64,000 nt of DNA from Dipteris shenzhenensis (lineage: Eukaryota; Polypodiophyta; Polypodiopsida; Gleicheniales). Below the pieces are notes generated by a model. That model made no database searches, was not told the DNA's origin, and worked only from the letters and a program-made list of their open reading frames with translations. The stretch is taken from the NCBI GenBank assembly GCA_047967505.1, contig CM106541.1; one strand, given 5' to 3'. Shown here piece by piece: positions 1 through 10,010 of the stretch (position 1 is the stretch's first letter; every line of letters starts with the position of its first letter). The translations under genes were made by a program, and so were the position numbers.

Positions 1-902
1 AGGTCACGGTAACCCTTCGCCTCTTCACTATAGCCCAAGAAAATATACTTCCGGATCTTCGATTCCCATTTGGTCCTGTTAGCATCAGGAACATGCAGAA
101 AACAGTCACATCCAAAAACTCTGAAATGTGCAGCTGAAGGTTTCTTACCAAAAAAGGCTTGCAATGGAGTCATCCCGTTCACAGCCTTCGTGTAGCTACG
201 ATTTAGAATATAAATTGCCGTGTTACATGCTTCAGCCCAGAAAGTCTTTGGCAAATCTTTCCCTTTCATCATACTCCTGCCCATTTCGCAGATGACGCAC
301 ATCTTATGCTCTACTACTCCATTTTGCTGTGGTGTATGTGGTGGGGGTTTCTGCCTCTTGATCCCGTGACTTTTGTAGTAACTTTTGAATTCACTTAATG
401 TGAACTCACCAGCGCTGTCTGATCTCAACTTTTTCACCTTCCTCCCCGTTTCTTTCTTGACCATTACATGCCATTCTTTGAACTTACTAAAAGCCTCATC
501 TTTAGTCTTCAGGAAGTATATCCATATCCTTCTACTGTAGTCATCGATCAGTGTCATGAAGTAGTAGGAACCACCCAAAGCTTCTGTCTCCATCTTTTCG
601 TAGAGGTCCGTGTGAACAAGCTCTAGAGGAGCCTTTGCCCTGCTGGCCTCTTTAGGAAAGGGCTGCCGATGCTGCTTGCCCATCATGCAAGCTTCACACA
701 CATCAGGCAGATCTGTAATTTCTGATAGGTCTGCAATCATTCCACTTTTATGCATCTCCTTTAAAGAACTAAGGTTTAGATGACCAAACCTCTCATGCCA
801 TAGCCTAATGTTGCTCACATCAGCTCGAGCACTGAAAGCTGAGAGTTTGTAGATGTTATGCCGTGTACCTTTACCACCGACCTTCCCTTGAAGATCCAAA
901 AT
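1..902 (-). CDS. copia integrase, open to window edge, element A
   Basis: The minus-strand frame is open from a TAG at 903-905 to base 1, about 300 codons. It starts in the pre-integrase region (LWHERFGHLNLSSLKEMH) with a CEACMMGKQH zinc-binding part. The integrase core follows, with acidic residues in LVHTDLYEK, KLRSDSAGEF and PQQNGVVEHK, matching D, D and E of the DDE triad. It ends at WESKIRKYIFLGYSEEAKGYR, the usual end of the core before reverse transcriptase. Integrase inserts element DNA into the genome. Its lack of stops contrasts with the broken gag and protease just upstream. Confidence 0.85.
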   Translation of the reverse strand, partial: MLDLQGKVGGKGTRHNIYKLSAFSARADVSNIRLWHERFGHLNLSSLKEMHKSGMIADLSEITDLPDVCEACMMGKQHRQPFPKEASRAKAPLELVHTDLYEKMETEALGGSYYFMTLIDDYSRRIWIYFLKTKDEAFSKFKEWHVMVKKETGRKVKKLRSDSAGEFTLSEFKSYYKSHGIKRQKPPPHTPQQNGVVEHKMCVICEMGRSMMKGKDLPKTFWAEACNTAIYILNRSYTKAVNGMTPLQAFFGKKPSAAHFRVFGCDCFLHVPDANRTKWESKIRKYIFLGYSEEAKGYRD

Positions 903-1007
903 CTATGCACCATTCTTATCGAATTGAACTTTGAGGTCCCGATCCGTGATCGTAGAAACGGACAACAAGTTCCTCTTGATATTTGGCACATAAAGAACAT
1001 CAGACAA

Positions 1008-1515
1008 CTATTTTACAACTCTATCTAACTTGAGAGCAATCGTACCTTTTCCTTTTGCTGGACATTTTGCATCATTGCCGACTGCTACCAAGATGTCATT
1101 CCCTACCGGATGTAGAGAGGTATACCAATCCTTCCAACTAGTCATGTGGCGCGATGCACCACTGTCAATAATCCAAGGTTTGTCCGCAGGTACATGAACT
1201 ACCTCCATGCAAATCTCCTCAATTGCTACAAATAGCTCTACTGGTACTGCCTATGCGGTGTTGCTGGACTCTTTCTTTACTCTGTTCTTCTCATCTGCAA
1301 TCTTCTTCCGACACTCATTCTACTTGTGCCCTGCCTTGTTGCAATAGAAGCACTTGATGTTCTTCTTTCTCTTTTTATCATAAGAAGAAGATGGGTTACC
1401 AGAATTCTTATTCTTACCGTTCTTTGATCCACCCCAGAAAGCCGAATCTTCTCCAGTCCTTGTCTTTTGACGCATCTCCTCCTCCAGAAGCATTGCACTG
1501 AAATCCTCAAAGTTG
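1008..1515 (-). pseudogene. copia zinc knuckle and aspartic protease, element A
   Basis: The minus strand encodes a CCHC knuckle (CFYCNKAGHK, then C) near 1310-1355, followed by the protease active-site motif DSGASRHMT near 1130-1165. The knuckle is interrupted by TAG at 1320-1322 just before its last cysteine. Two more TAG stops lie at 1251-1253 and 1008-1010. All three sit where related elements carry glutamine or another ordinary residue. The protease would cut the Gag-Pol polyprotein. Confidence 0.85.
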
Positions 1516-1594
1516 AGGTACGTATTTCTGTTCTATGTATTTATAGCGTCGTAACAAGACCGTCGTACTTTGGTGGGAGAATCCGTATGCACCT

Positions 1595-2075
1595 TCATAC
1601 TAGATTCTCGCTGGTGATGGTGATGCCAATCGCAGTCATCTGATCGCACAGATTCTTCACCGTGGTGATGAACTCTGCCATTTCAGACTCAGACAATTTC
1701 TCGTTCATGAGTTGAGTCTCCAGATTTTGAATCCGCGTCTGATTCATGGTCTCGTACTGATTTTTCAAGACTGTCCATGCCTCCTCCGCTGTGGTGACAT
1801 GTTGAATTAACACCATGATAGAATCACCTACAATGCAGACAATAGAACATAGCGCATCTACATTTCTTCTTGTCCACGCGAGAATCTCATCCGCAGTTGG
1901 TACTATCTGTTGTGCTGCATTGGCCAGATTCTCGGAACCGGCTTTAGATCCACCCCAGTAGCAGTATCCCAAAGCTCATATGCACTTAGGATGGTCTTCA
2001 TCTTGAACTTATAGAGTGGATAGTTAGAGCCATTCAACTTTCTGCTTTCGCAGAATGGTGGGATTCATAGTCTTG
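1595..2075 (-). pseudogene. copia gag (UBN2-type), element A
   Basis: The minus strand encodes a gag capsid region with WDTATG, then AEEAWTVLKNQYETMNQTR, then NEKLSESEMAEFI and LCDQMTAIG, in the order of the plant copia gag domain. A frameshift near 1960 separates the WDTATG part from the rest, and a TGA and a TAA break the frame near 1592 and 1540. Gag would package element RNA into virus-like particles; this copy cannot make an intact protein. Confidence 0.85.
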
Positions 2076-2146
2076 CAGGCTGGGCCATCTCTCACAATCT
2101 GCTCGCAAACAGAAACACACTACCAAATCTTCTTGCTAGAGCCGAA

Positions 2147-2158
2147 GCTCTGATACCA
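2147..2158 (-). other. Primer-binding site, initiator tRNA-Met type
   Basis: The minus strand reads TGGTATCAGAGC directly after the LTR. This is the standard plant copia primer-binding site, complementary to the 3' end of initiator methionine tRNA. It fixes the LTR boundary and the direction of the element. Confidence 0.9.
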
Positions 2159-2894
2159 TGTAAGAAAATAATACAATGTCTGTGCTCAACAGATAACAGG
2201 ATCTCATATGCAAGAGAGAAAAGTTGATAGTATGGAGAATAAAAAATTTGATTACTATAAAACTGATACAATAGATGGCGTTGCCTCCCAACCGTGTGCT
2301 CATATGTGAGAAGCTTCGATGGCATGCTGGAAACAGTAGAGGACGGAGGTTGGATGCTAAGGAATCAGGGTTGCTGTAGCCAGTGATCAATATGGGCTTC
2401 ACGGGCTTGCTCTTATATAGCCAATAGTCATAGTTAGTTAGACCCAATTACGAGACTGACCCAGTCCACCCAAAACGGTCGACTAGAGTTCAGTCCCGAA
2501 ATAGACCACCGACCACACGTTAGAATCGTGGCACAGAATAGAGCAACTAACCTAAGGTGTCTGTTCGGCCTAGAGCCATCCGAGATCATCTGGGACTCCA
2601 AACAGGCCTCGTAACCTAAGAGTGGGCTACCCTGGGAAATGCTCTGTCTACCCTCAGTGCAGTCAGTCATGGGATGCCTTCCCGCACTTGCATGTAGCCT
2701 AGTTGGCAGTGTGCCAACTCTATCTGAAGCCATCCAGCCATCAGGCCACACATGGCTCCCATCTGGTGTCCAACAAACCAGGACCTACCGGATAATTGAG
2801 CTACTCAAATGCCTTCTCCTCATATGGGGGGCTTAGAAGTAGAGTTAGTTGGTTCCCGCGTAGTTAGATGAGAGTGGAGCATTGATATCTAACA
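2159..2894 (-). repeat. 5' LTR of copia element A
   Basis: On the minus strand this segment begins TGTTAGATATC and ends TTTTCTTACA, so it has the TG...CA ends of an LTR. Its 3' end abuts the primer-binding site exactly. The inner edge is firm. The outer edge at 2894 is chosen from the TGTT start and could be wrong, because the partner LTR is outside the window. Length is about 736 bp, within the copia range. Confidence 0.7.
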
Positions 2895-3257
2895 TACCTC
2901 TCCATCAGGTTTGCATTAGAAAATCTAAGGCATGAAGACACGGTGTTGGCAACTTCGAGGAGCACTCTACAACGGATTTTCTCCAAGTACTGCTAAATAA
3001 GTTTGAATTCTCTATTGGATACTAGTCATCAATATTGTTGTACTTTTTGCAATGTACTAACATAAATGTGAGTATAATAATTGACTCCCACTTTGACACC
3101 TTGTTAAGAGGAATGGTCACTTATGCGGTATTGAGAGGTTGGTTATTAATAGACTACTCTCATTAGGTGTTTGAAAAGGGCAATAGTAGATGTTTGCAAT
3201 TGGTTTACTTTGACATTGAAAACTGGTATAGTAGTATAGTAGGATAGATGTTTGATA

Positions 3258-3259
<2 letters not shown>
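2895..3259. other. Spacer, nothing recognised
   Basis: This AT-rich stretch between LTR A and the (AC)n tract has no convincing reading frame or repeat. Confidence 0.5.
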
Positions 3260-3347
<88 letters not shown>

Positions 3348-3456
3348 ATACACACACACACACATGCACGCACACACGCACATGCACACGCATGCATGCA
3401 GGTGCACATTCGGGCACACGCACGCACGTGCACGTGCACACACACACACACACACA
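3260..3456. repeat. (AC)n microsatellite
   Basis: A pure AC run of about 80 bp is followed by about 110 bp of interrupted CA repeat with TG- and CG-containing variants. Reading frames through it are simple-repeat artefacts (Thr-His or Val-Cys runs). Confidence 0.98.
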
Positions 3457-4480
3457 AAGTTTGCAAATAATTTGGACTTCCTATGCATGGGCTTCCATCA
3501 CAGGTGTTGCAAATTAATCATCCAATCATCTTGACAATTGTTTTCCTTTGATAGAACCAATTTGAAGGCAGTGCTCACTCGCGAGTACTTGTACTCACTT
3601 GTTTGATCCCTTGGTGGGCCCTCTTCCAACAGGCCCTCGGATGGCCAAAAAGTATACTCTTCTAGACTCAAGCTCAAGAGAGGTAACCCTGCCTATGCCT
3701 CTTGCTTTTGCCATGCAATTGGCTCCCCACCCTCCACCTCCCCCCGTCCCCTTCCTCGGTTCCAATCCCCTTCCATGCCCTTTCCCCCTTCTCTTCTCCA
3801 TTGTTGTGCTCCTCTTCTCCCTCCTCACCCCCCTTTATTGTGCAACCCCCATTCCCCCTTCTCTTCTCTTCTATTACCATGCCCTTCTTCTCCCCCTCTC
3901 CCCCCTCCATTGTGCAACTGGCGAAGCAAACATTCTAGATGTTGGAGGATGGTAGGGACAATAGGGCAGATGAAGCTATGGATAACACATGGACACACTA
4001 CTTTTTGGCTAGCTGTCTCTTGTAATAGATGGGGTTTGGGTCAGTAGTGATCCATTTAGGACCTGAGGAGTAGCTCAGGGAGGTCACACATTGGTCGGTA
4101 AACCAATGTGTCAGTTGGTTAGGTGTGGAGACCTCTTTTCTAATCCAGGGTTACTAAAGGTGGACATAGAGTCAATCATGTGTGTCATAGCATGGGCACA
4201 AATTATTCACCATCCAGGCCTTTACTGAAATCAAGGAAGTCCATGGCTATTACATAGGCTTCCATGCATGAAAGGGACCGACTCGGAACCCCCCCTCCTC
4301 CCCTTCTTCCCATGAGTTGGATTGTGGCGAATTAGACCATGCCTGGTCTTCATGATTAAGTGCCTCACCATCTGCAACAATAGCTGATTCGTTGTCAAGA
4401 GTTGCAGAGAGTTGTGGTGGGACACATGTTGTCAGGCACAAACAATGCCATCTCCTCTTGAGAAGAGGACTAGAGGTTCT
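3457..4480. other. Spacer with a pyrimidine-rich tract
   Basis: Bases 3720-3915 are dominated by C and T on the plus strand (runs such as CTTCTCTTCTCC). The rest shows no gene. The open frames over the tract are low-complexity proline/leucine/serine and not credible as protein. Confidence 0.6.
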
Positions 4481-4499
4481 CTTGGTAGGAGTGGGTATG

Positions 4500-7400
4500 T
4501 TTGAATCTAAATCGCCCAATCTTTGTCCATACATGTTTGATCAGGGAGACTTATAGAGGGTGGGTGGCCTACACTAGTGTGCAAAATGGGGGACTCCAAG
4601 GTCAGCGTCTTGTATATATGCCTTTGCTTATCATAAATGGACTGGCCCTGTTTCTAGAGGGGCTTACAGAGAGTCTCGTGGGTGTCGACTCTTGGATAGG
4701 CAAGGTGGAGCCTCCTACTTGTTTGAGGAGACTTCAATAATCTAGAGTTTGAGGATAGGCAAGGTGGAGCCTCCTACTTGATGGTGCATTTTACCAAGTG
4801 CCGTACTTGGGAGTAGGTAATCTTTGCAACTCGTAGTCATGACCCTCGGATTTCAAGTAGCCTCTACTACTCCTTTAGATAGTGGTGGCATGATAGATTA
4901 TTGGAAAGACTAGATAGATTCTATGCGGTGGAGTTAGTGAACCACAAAGGGGAGCCACGAGTATTTACTAGGGACAAACGATGTCAGATCACCCCGATGC
5001 ACCTAGAATAGCCCCACCATGACTCCCATAGTGGGGGTTCATATTCCCAATTCTCTATTATCGAAGGAGGAGGTGCAACAAGCTGTAGGCGGTGATGTGG
5101 TAGTAGTCGAAGAGTTGGGTAGTAGATGCCATCTAGAGGACCAAAGAGAAGCTTCAGTCTCACAGGAAATACAATGATGGCACTATCTCCAAGGGCACAA
5201 GGAGAATTAATACGAGATTTGGCTTCCATAGCGTGTCTCAAGGATTTGGCTTCTTTGTGGCTCGTAGACTTTTATGAGAGCACAAGACTCAATGAACCTC
5301 TAGGCCACTAAGTCTATGGACTGCATTGTCTTTTCAATCCTCCATGGCACATTGGTCTAGCAAGGAGATAGGATGACCAGATAGTTAGACCATTAGCTCT
5401 CACTCAATAGAGACGCCATTATAGCACTTGCAAGATGAGAGCCATATCACTCAGTCCCTCAGGATTCTAAAGATGACCTTTGGTTCTATTGATAGCTGTT
5501 TTTGTTTGAAAAGCACCCCCTAGGTCCTTATAACCTAGGAGCTAGTTTGGGCACACATCTCATCAGTGGTTTCTCTAAGCAAGAGTAGGCAAGGTGGATG
5601 CCTTGTCTAATTGATCAGAGGAGCTCTTCGAGGCCTTAAAGTTCCTGTTGAGGTAGAATTACCTTGGTGAGAATGGATTGATATTGTCTTTATTTAGGTG
5701 CTTCTATGAGTGCATATACATACCCCTACATCTGACCTTTTAGGAGATCTGGACTCTAGATCACTTCCCAACCATACAATCGAGGTGGATTTGTTTGATC
5801 CCAAAAGAGGGAGCACCAATTAAGCATGCAACAGTGGCATCCAATAACCTAATTGATACTGCCTACTACAAGATCTTAGCCAAGGTTTTGAGTCTACATG
5901 GCGATGGTCCCATCTTGCTAACATCATTCATGACACTCAGACAGGTTTTGTTCAGGAACTGACATCTTCTGACCTTTTAGGAGGTACTGGTTGTGCCCAA
6001 GAGGATTCTCAATCCTACTCTTAGATTTGAGAGGGCTTATGATTGGGTAGAGTCATGAGTATGCTTTTCTAGACACCATGTAGAGGATGGTTTCTTGGAC
6101 ACATGTATTCGGGGGGGCTTTGCCTCGTATATGGAGAGCACCATGTAGCGGATGGGTTTCTTGGACATATGAATTTGGGGGGCTTTGCCTTGTATATGGA
6201 TCCCTTTCTTGCTCAGTACGATAGGGTTTCCCTATTGATCCTTTCCTCTTTATTTCATGGCAAAGGCTCTAGGCTATTTTCTGCATTCCCCGACGATGGG
6301 AGTTATTGAGAAGTGGCACCCAATTTGCCAAGACAAAGAACTAATAGGCACGGAGTATGTAAATGATGTGGCAATTTGTGGAGGGTATGATAGTGAGTTT
6401 AGAGGGAGTTTGAAGAGCCCTTGTGTTGTATTTCAGGGCATTTGAGTCAGAATCAACTAGACCGAATATGTTGGCTTTCTCACAGTGACTAAGGAGGCTT
6501 GAGAGATCCTAGATTGGGGCTCGCTCTTGGCTTTCGTGAGGGTAGATAGCAAGATACTTAGGTTACCAGACCAGCATTGACATTTCAACAAAGAAGGAGA
6601 TATCCCTTGTTCTAGAGAGTGTGCGGCATGATCTTTGGTGTAGGAGCTTAGCCAAACTCTCCCTCAGAGGGCAATGAGCCCTTATGGCCAACTAGGTCCT
6701 CATGTCCATGACATGGTACATAAACTCGTATTGGTGTTTCCACAAGGGTTGCACATCTACTTTGTGGATAGGATCGGATGGTACAAGGAACATTAGAGCT
6801 AAGGTCAAGTGGTAGACAGTGATCGTGCCCCAGGAAAAGGGAGGATTTAGCATCATAGACACAAAGATGCAGAGCATAGCACTTTTGGGAAAATTGGTCT
6901 TGTGGTGTCTCATCCTAGGTTCAGAGACTTGGTAGCTCTTGCCTTAGGGAGGACTTCTCAGGAACACCCTTAGGCATGAGTCTCATTTGTGGATCGTCTT
7001 AGAGGTTCCCCTCATAGAGGAGGGCTCATCACTTGCTAAGGAGTCTCAAGGACATCTTAGAGGTTCCCCTAATAGAGGGCTCATCACTGCTAAGGAGTCT
7101 CCATAGAGTTTGGTAGTGTTTGTTTGGGGACTCATTTAGGCCAACCCTCAGTGCCATCAAGAGTTTGAGCACCAGTCCCTCCTTTGGCATCCAAATGCTT
7201 GAGATCAAGAGGGATTCATGTTGGGGAAGTGGATACACATTGGTTGGGTATATGGGACAGTGAACTGCCAAACGTTTTAGAGCATGGAGTTGTATTCTAA
7301 CTTAGATAGAGGCACAAGTGCGAGCTCTCTCTCATTTGAGGGGGGCAAGCACGTGGGTTCTAGAGATAGAATCCACCATTCTTGAGGGTTGGAGGGTTGG

Positions 7401-7720
7401 TTAGCTTAGCTCCCTTATGCTAGTATCGACAACTCTCTAGGATAGGGGTTCCCTTGAGGATCTAGTATTTGCATACAGCCCTCGAATTTCTCCTCTTCAA
7501 ATAGTATAGAGTGGGGCTCGACGGCCGCCTTTAGCAATAGAAAAATGGAGACCCAAAGTTGGATGGGGCCCTAGACTTGCTCAACTAAGAGAGGATCAGG
7601 GTAGTGGGCCATTTTGGCCAGCCACTATGGGTCATGACAGGTTGCGATAACCTTTTGGTCGTGGGATGTTCGACCTCTTTTGAGGTATAGTGGATTCAAG
7701 AGAGTAGTCTTGGCCTTCAT
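4500..7720 (+). pseudogene. LINE (non-LTR retrotransposon) remnant, endonuclease and reverse transcriptase
   Basis: Plus-strand fragments follow LINE order. Near 4930-5010 there is RFYAVELVN then CSDH-like text, as at the end of the endonuclease. Reverse-transcriptase pieces are YYKILAKVL near 5863, QTGFVQE near 5938, RFERAYDWVE near 6025, a GFPIDPFLF block near 6225 (usual RQGxPLSPYLF) and EYVNDVAIC near 6354 at the site of the catalytic F/YxDD box. A later KxGLVVSHPR-like part near 6860 fits the post-RT region. Many stops and shifts separate the pieces; the TAG at 6222-6224 replaces the glutamine of RQG. The catalytic box reads VNDVA rather than xADD, so it is dead. Confidence 0.7.
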
Positions 7721-7821
7721 GAGCTAGACATTCTTCTTGTATACAATACACCATGGTTATCATCTCCAACTAGAGGCGACGGCCTAAACCTCTTTGACAA
7801 AGTAGCATTAAATCGAGCAAG

Positions 7822-8850
7822 AGGTCATCTATATATTTTCTACATGATGTTGGACCAGCTTTTGAGATGGAAGGTTACATATTTCTTATGGATTGTTGCC
7901 CATATAGGATTTCCCATTGTCCAATGTTTAGAGTAGAGGTGCATTGATGGAAGGTGTACAGATAGTGATTTTCAAACAATCCTACACTATCTATGGAGCT
8001 ATCTATGAAGGATGTGAGGGACTTGGCTTATGGTATGGCATCGTTGCTAACAGAAGGGGGTCATGCCTTCTCCATTGACCTAGTCACACCCACTTATAGA
8101 ATCTAGGGATAGAGGGCCTTTTGGTGGCAAGGTATAGGATGTGATGTCCCCTTGCCGAAAATTTTTTGTTTCTTCATCTATGTCATTTAATAAATGGTAA
8201 TAATGGAAAATCAAAATCGTGACATAGACAGTCCAAAGTCATAGCCTAAGGTGTGTGTGTGTGACACCTGTGGCCGTAGGGTAGTATTTGGGAGGTGGTT
8301 TCCAACATCACTACTTGAAACATTTGGTTCACTTGTTGCAACTTTGTGATGGAGGCCACTAGGTCATCTCTAGATTTTGTATATGATGTTGGACTAGCTT
8401 TCGACATGGAAGGTTATGTATTTCTTATGGATTGTTTCCCATATAGTATTTCCCATTGTCCCATGGTTCGAGTAGATGTGCATTGATGAAAGGTGACACC
8501 AATGTGTGGATAGTGATTTTCAAACAATCCTACACTATCTATGGAGCTACCCTGTAGCACAAAGGAAGGCTAGTCATATTTTGGTGAGGACACAAAGGAT
8601 GTAGAGAGAATTCACTTATGGTATGGCATTATGGTTGACGGAAGGGGGTCACGCTTTCTCCATTGACCTGGTCACACCCACTTAAATAGGGTCTAGAGAT
8701 AGAGACCCTTTTGGTGGTAATGTGTAGGATGTGATGACCCCTTCTTGACAAATTTTGTTTCTTCAACAAAGGGTAGTATTTGGGAGGTGGTGTCCAACAT
8801 CACTACTTGGAACATTTGGTTCACTTGTTGCAACTTTGTGATGTAGGCCA
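7822..8850. repeat. Imperfect direct duplication of about 0.5 kb
   Basis: The block starting near 7822 (GAGGTCATCTATATATTTTC) recurs near 8350 (TAGGTCATCTCTAGATTTTG), and both continue through TTATGGATTGTTnCCCATATAG. The following block (TAGTATTTGGGAGGTGG) occurs near 8283 and 8768. Copy 1 carries about 90 extra bp near 8175-8275 and copy 2 about 40 extra bp near 8558. No coding content was recognised. Confidence 0.85.
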
Positions 8851-9540
8851 ATAGGTGGCCTCGATAGGCACCTTTGTTTGCCATCTAGCAAGATATTATC
8901 TACACCTAGCACACCATATGGGAGTGTGGGAGGTCAGGATCTCAAACAAACACTAAGAGGTAGGCACCTTTTTGCAAGATTTTTTCTATGTATCTACTGA
9001 ACGAGGCATTCACTGGATGTAGTTGGCCCCTATTTTAGAGGCAACAAGTTGGGTTTTTTGAGAATAGGCCAGTTGACAACCAATTTTGTCCTTTTTTTTC
9101 TTCCACAATCAATGGATGATTTTCCACACACTAATAGAAATTTACTTTCTCTAGAAAAGAAAAAAAGGTGAGTGATGATCCTCCCTTGGTGGGATTGAAG
9201 GAACCCCTAACTAGGTGGGTTGATTTCCAAATATTAGGGCCAAGTTTTAAGGGAGGGGAGATATTTTGAAACATATTTTTCCATTCTTTGAACTTGAATT
9301 CCAAATATTTCAAATTTAGAAATTCACACTTCCCATCGATTCTATAATGCATCTCTATTACTCTTGCTCTACACATTTTTTACCTTACTCTAGACTCTTG
9401 CTACTCCTACTTTGAATCTTTGTTGCTACTACTCTAAACCTCTGGTGCTCCTACTTTTACTATTGCTATCAAACTCTAGTTCAACTACTCTAATCTTACA
9501 ACTTTGCATTTAATCCAGTGCTACCACATGGATATTTACA

Positions 9541-9688
9541 AACCATGCTATGCTTACACCCACTATTTTTGTTCCATACCTCATGCAACTTTGTAGAGAA
9601 GAGGTGCTATGACAAACCATGCTATGCTTACACCCATTATTCTCATTCCATACCTCATGCAACTTTGTAGAGAAGAGGTGCTATGACA
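9541..9688. repeat. Tandem duplication, 74-bp unit
   Basis: The unit beginning AACCATGCTATGCTTACACC occurs at 9541-9614 and again at 9615-9688 with only a few differences. It has no open coding pattern. Confidence 0.9.
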
Positions 9689-9770
9689 AAGCAACAAGAA
9701 ATCTAGGAGGTGTAATGGGGTAGGAGTACCAATAGTAACAATGATAAGTTCATTCCAAGAGTAGAAAGAG

Positions 9771-10010
9771 GAATAGGAAAAAAGTAGTGGAGTAGGAGCA
9801 TCAATAGCCACAATAAGGAGAGGCATGTAATGGAATAGCAACATTGTAATAATGAGAAATGTAAGCATATTAGGAATATAAAAGACTAGATAGAGGAATA
9901 TGAAAAAAGTAGTGGAGTAGGAGCATCAATAGCAGCATTGTAACAATGTAATGGAGTAGCAACATTGTAACAATGAAAAATGTAAGCACATTATGAATAT
10001 AAAATGACCA
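9771..10010. repeat. Two imperfect units of about 125 bp
   Basis: The phrase AAAAAAGTAGTGGAGTAGGA followed by GCATCAATAGC occurs near 9778 and 9903. Each is followed by AGCAACATTGTAAnAATGA and ATGTAAGCA. A partial earlier unit may begin near 9715. Confidence 0.75.

Larger units (their letters stand above)
1..2894 (-). mobile_element. Ty1/copia LTR retrotransposon A, 5' part, cut by window edge
   Basis: Read on the minus strand, the order is LTR, primer-binding site, gag, zinc knuckle, protease and integrase, which is the copia order up to integrase. Reverse transcriptase and the 3' LTR would lie left of base 1. Gag and protease carry frameshifts and stops, while the integrase frame stays open to the edge. 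The element is therefore a decayed copy, but not uniformly so. Confidence 0.9.

Noticed and set aside
2147-2158. A tRNA gene near 2150
   Set aside because: Only the tRNA-complementary primer site is present; no cloverleaf was found.
3248-3517. Thr-His and Cys-Val repeat proteins over the (AC)n tract
   Set aside because: Frames are created by the dinucleotide repeat.
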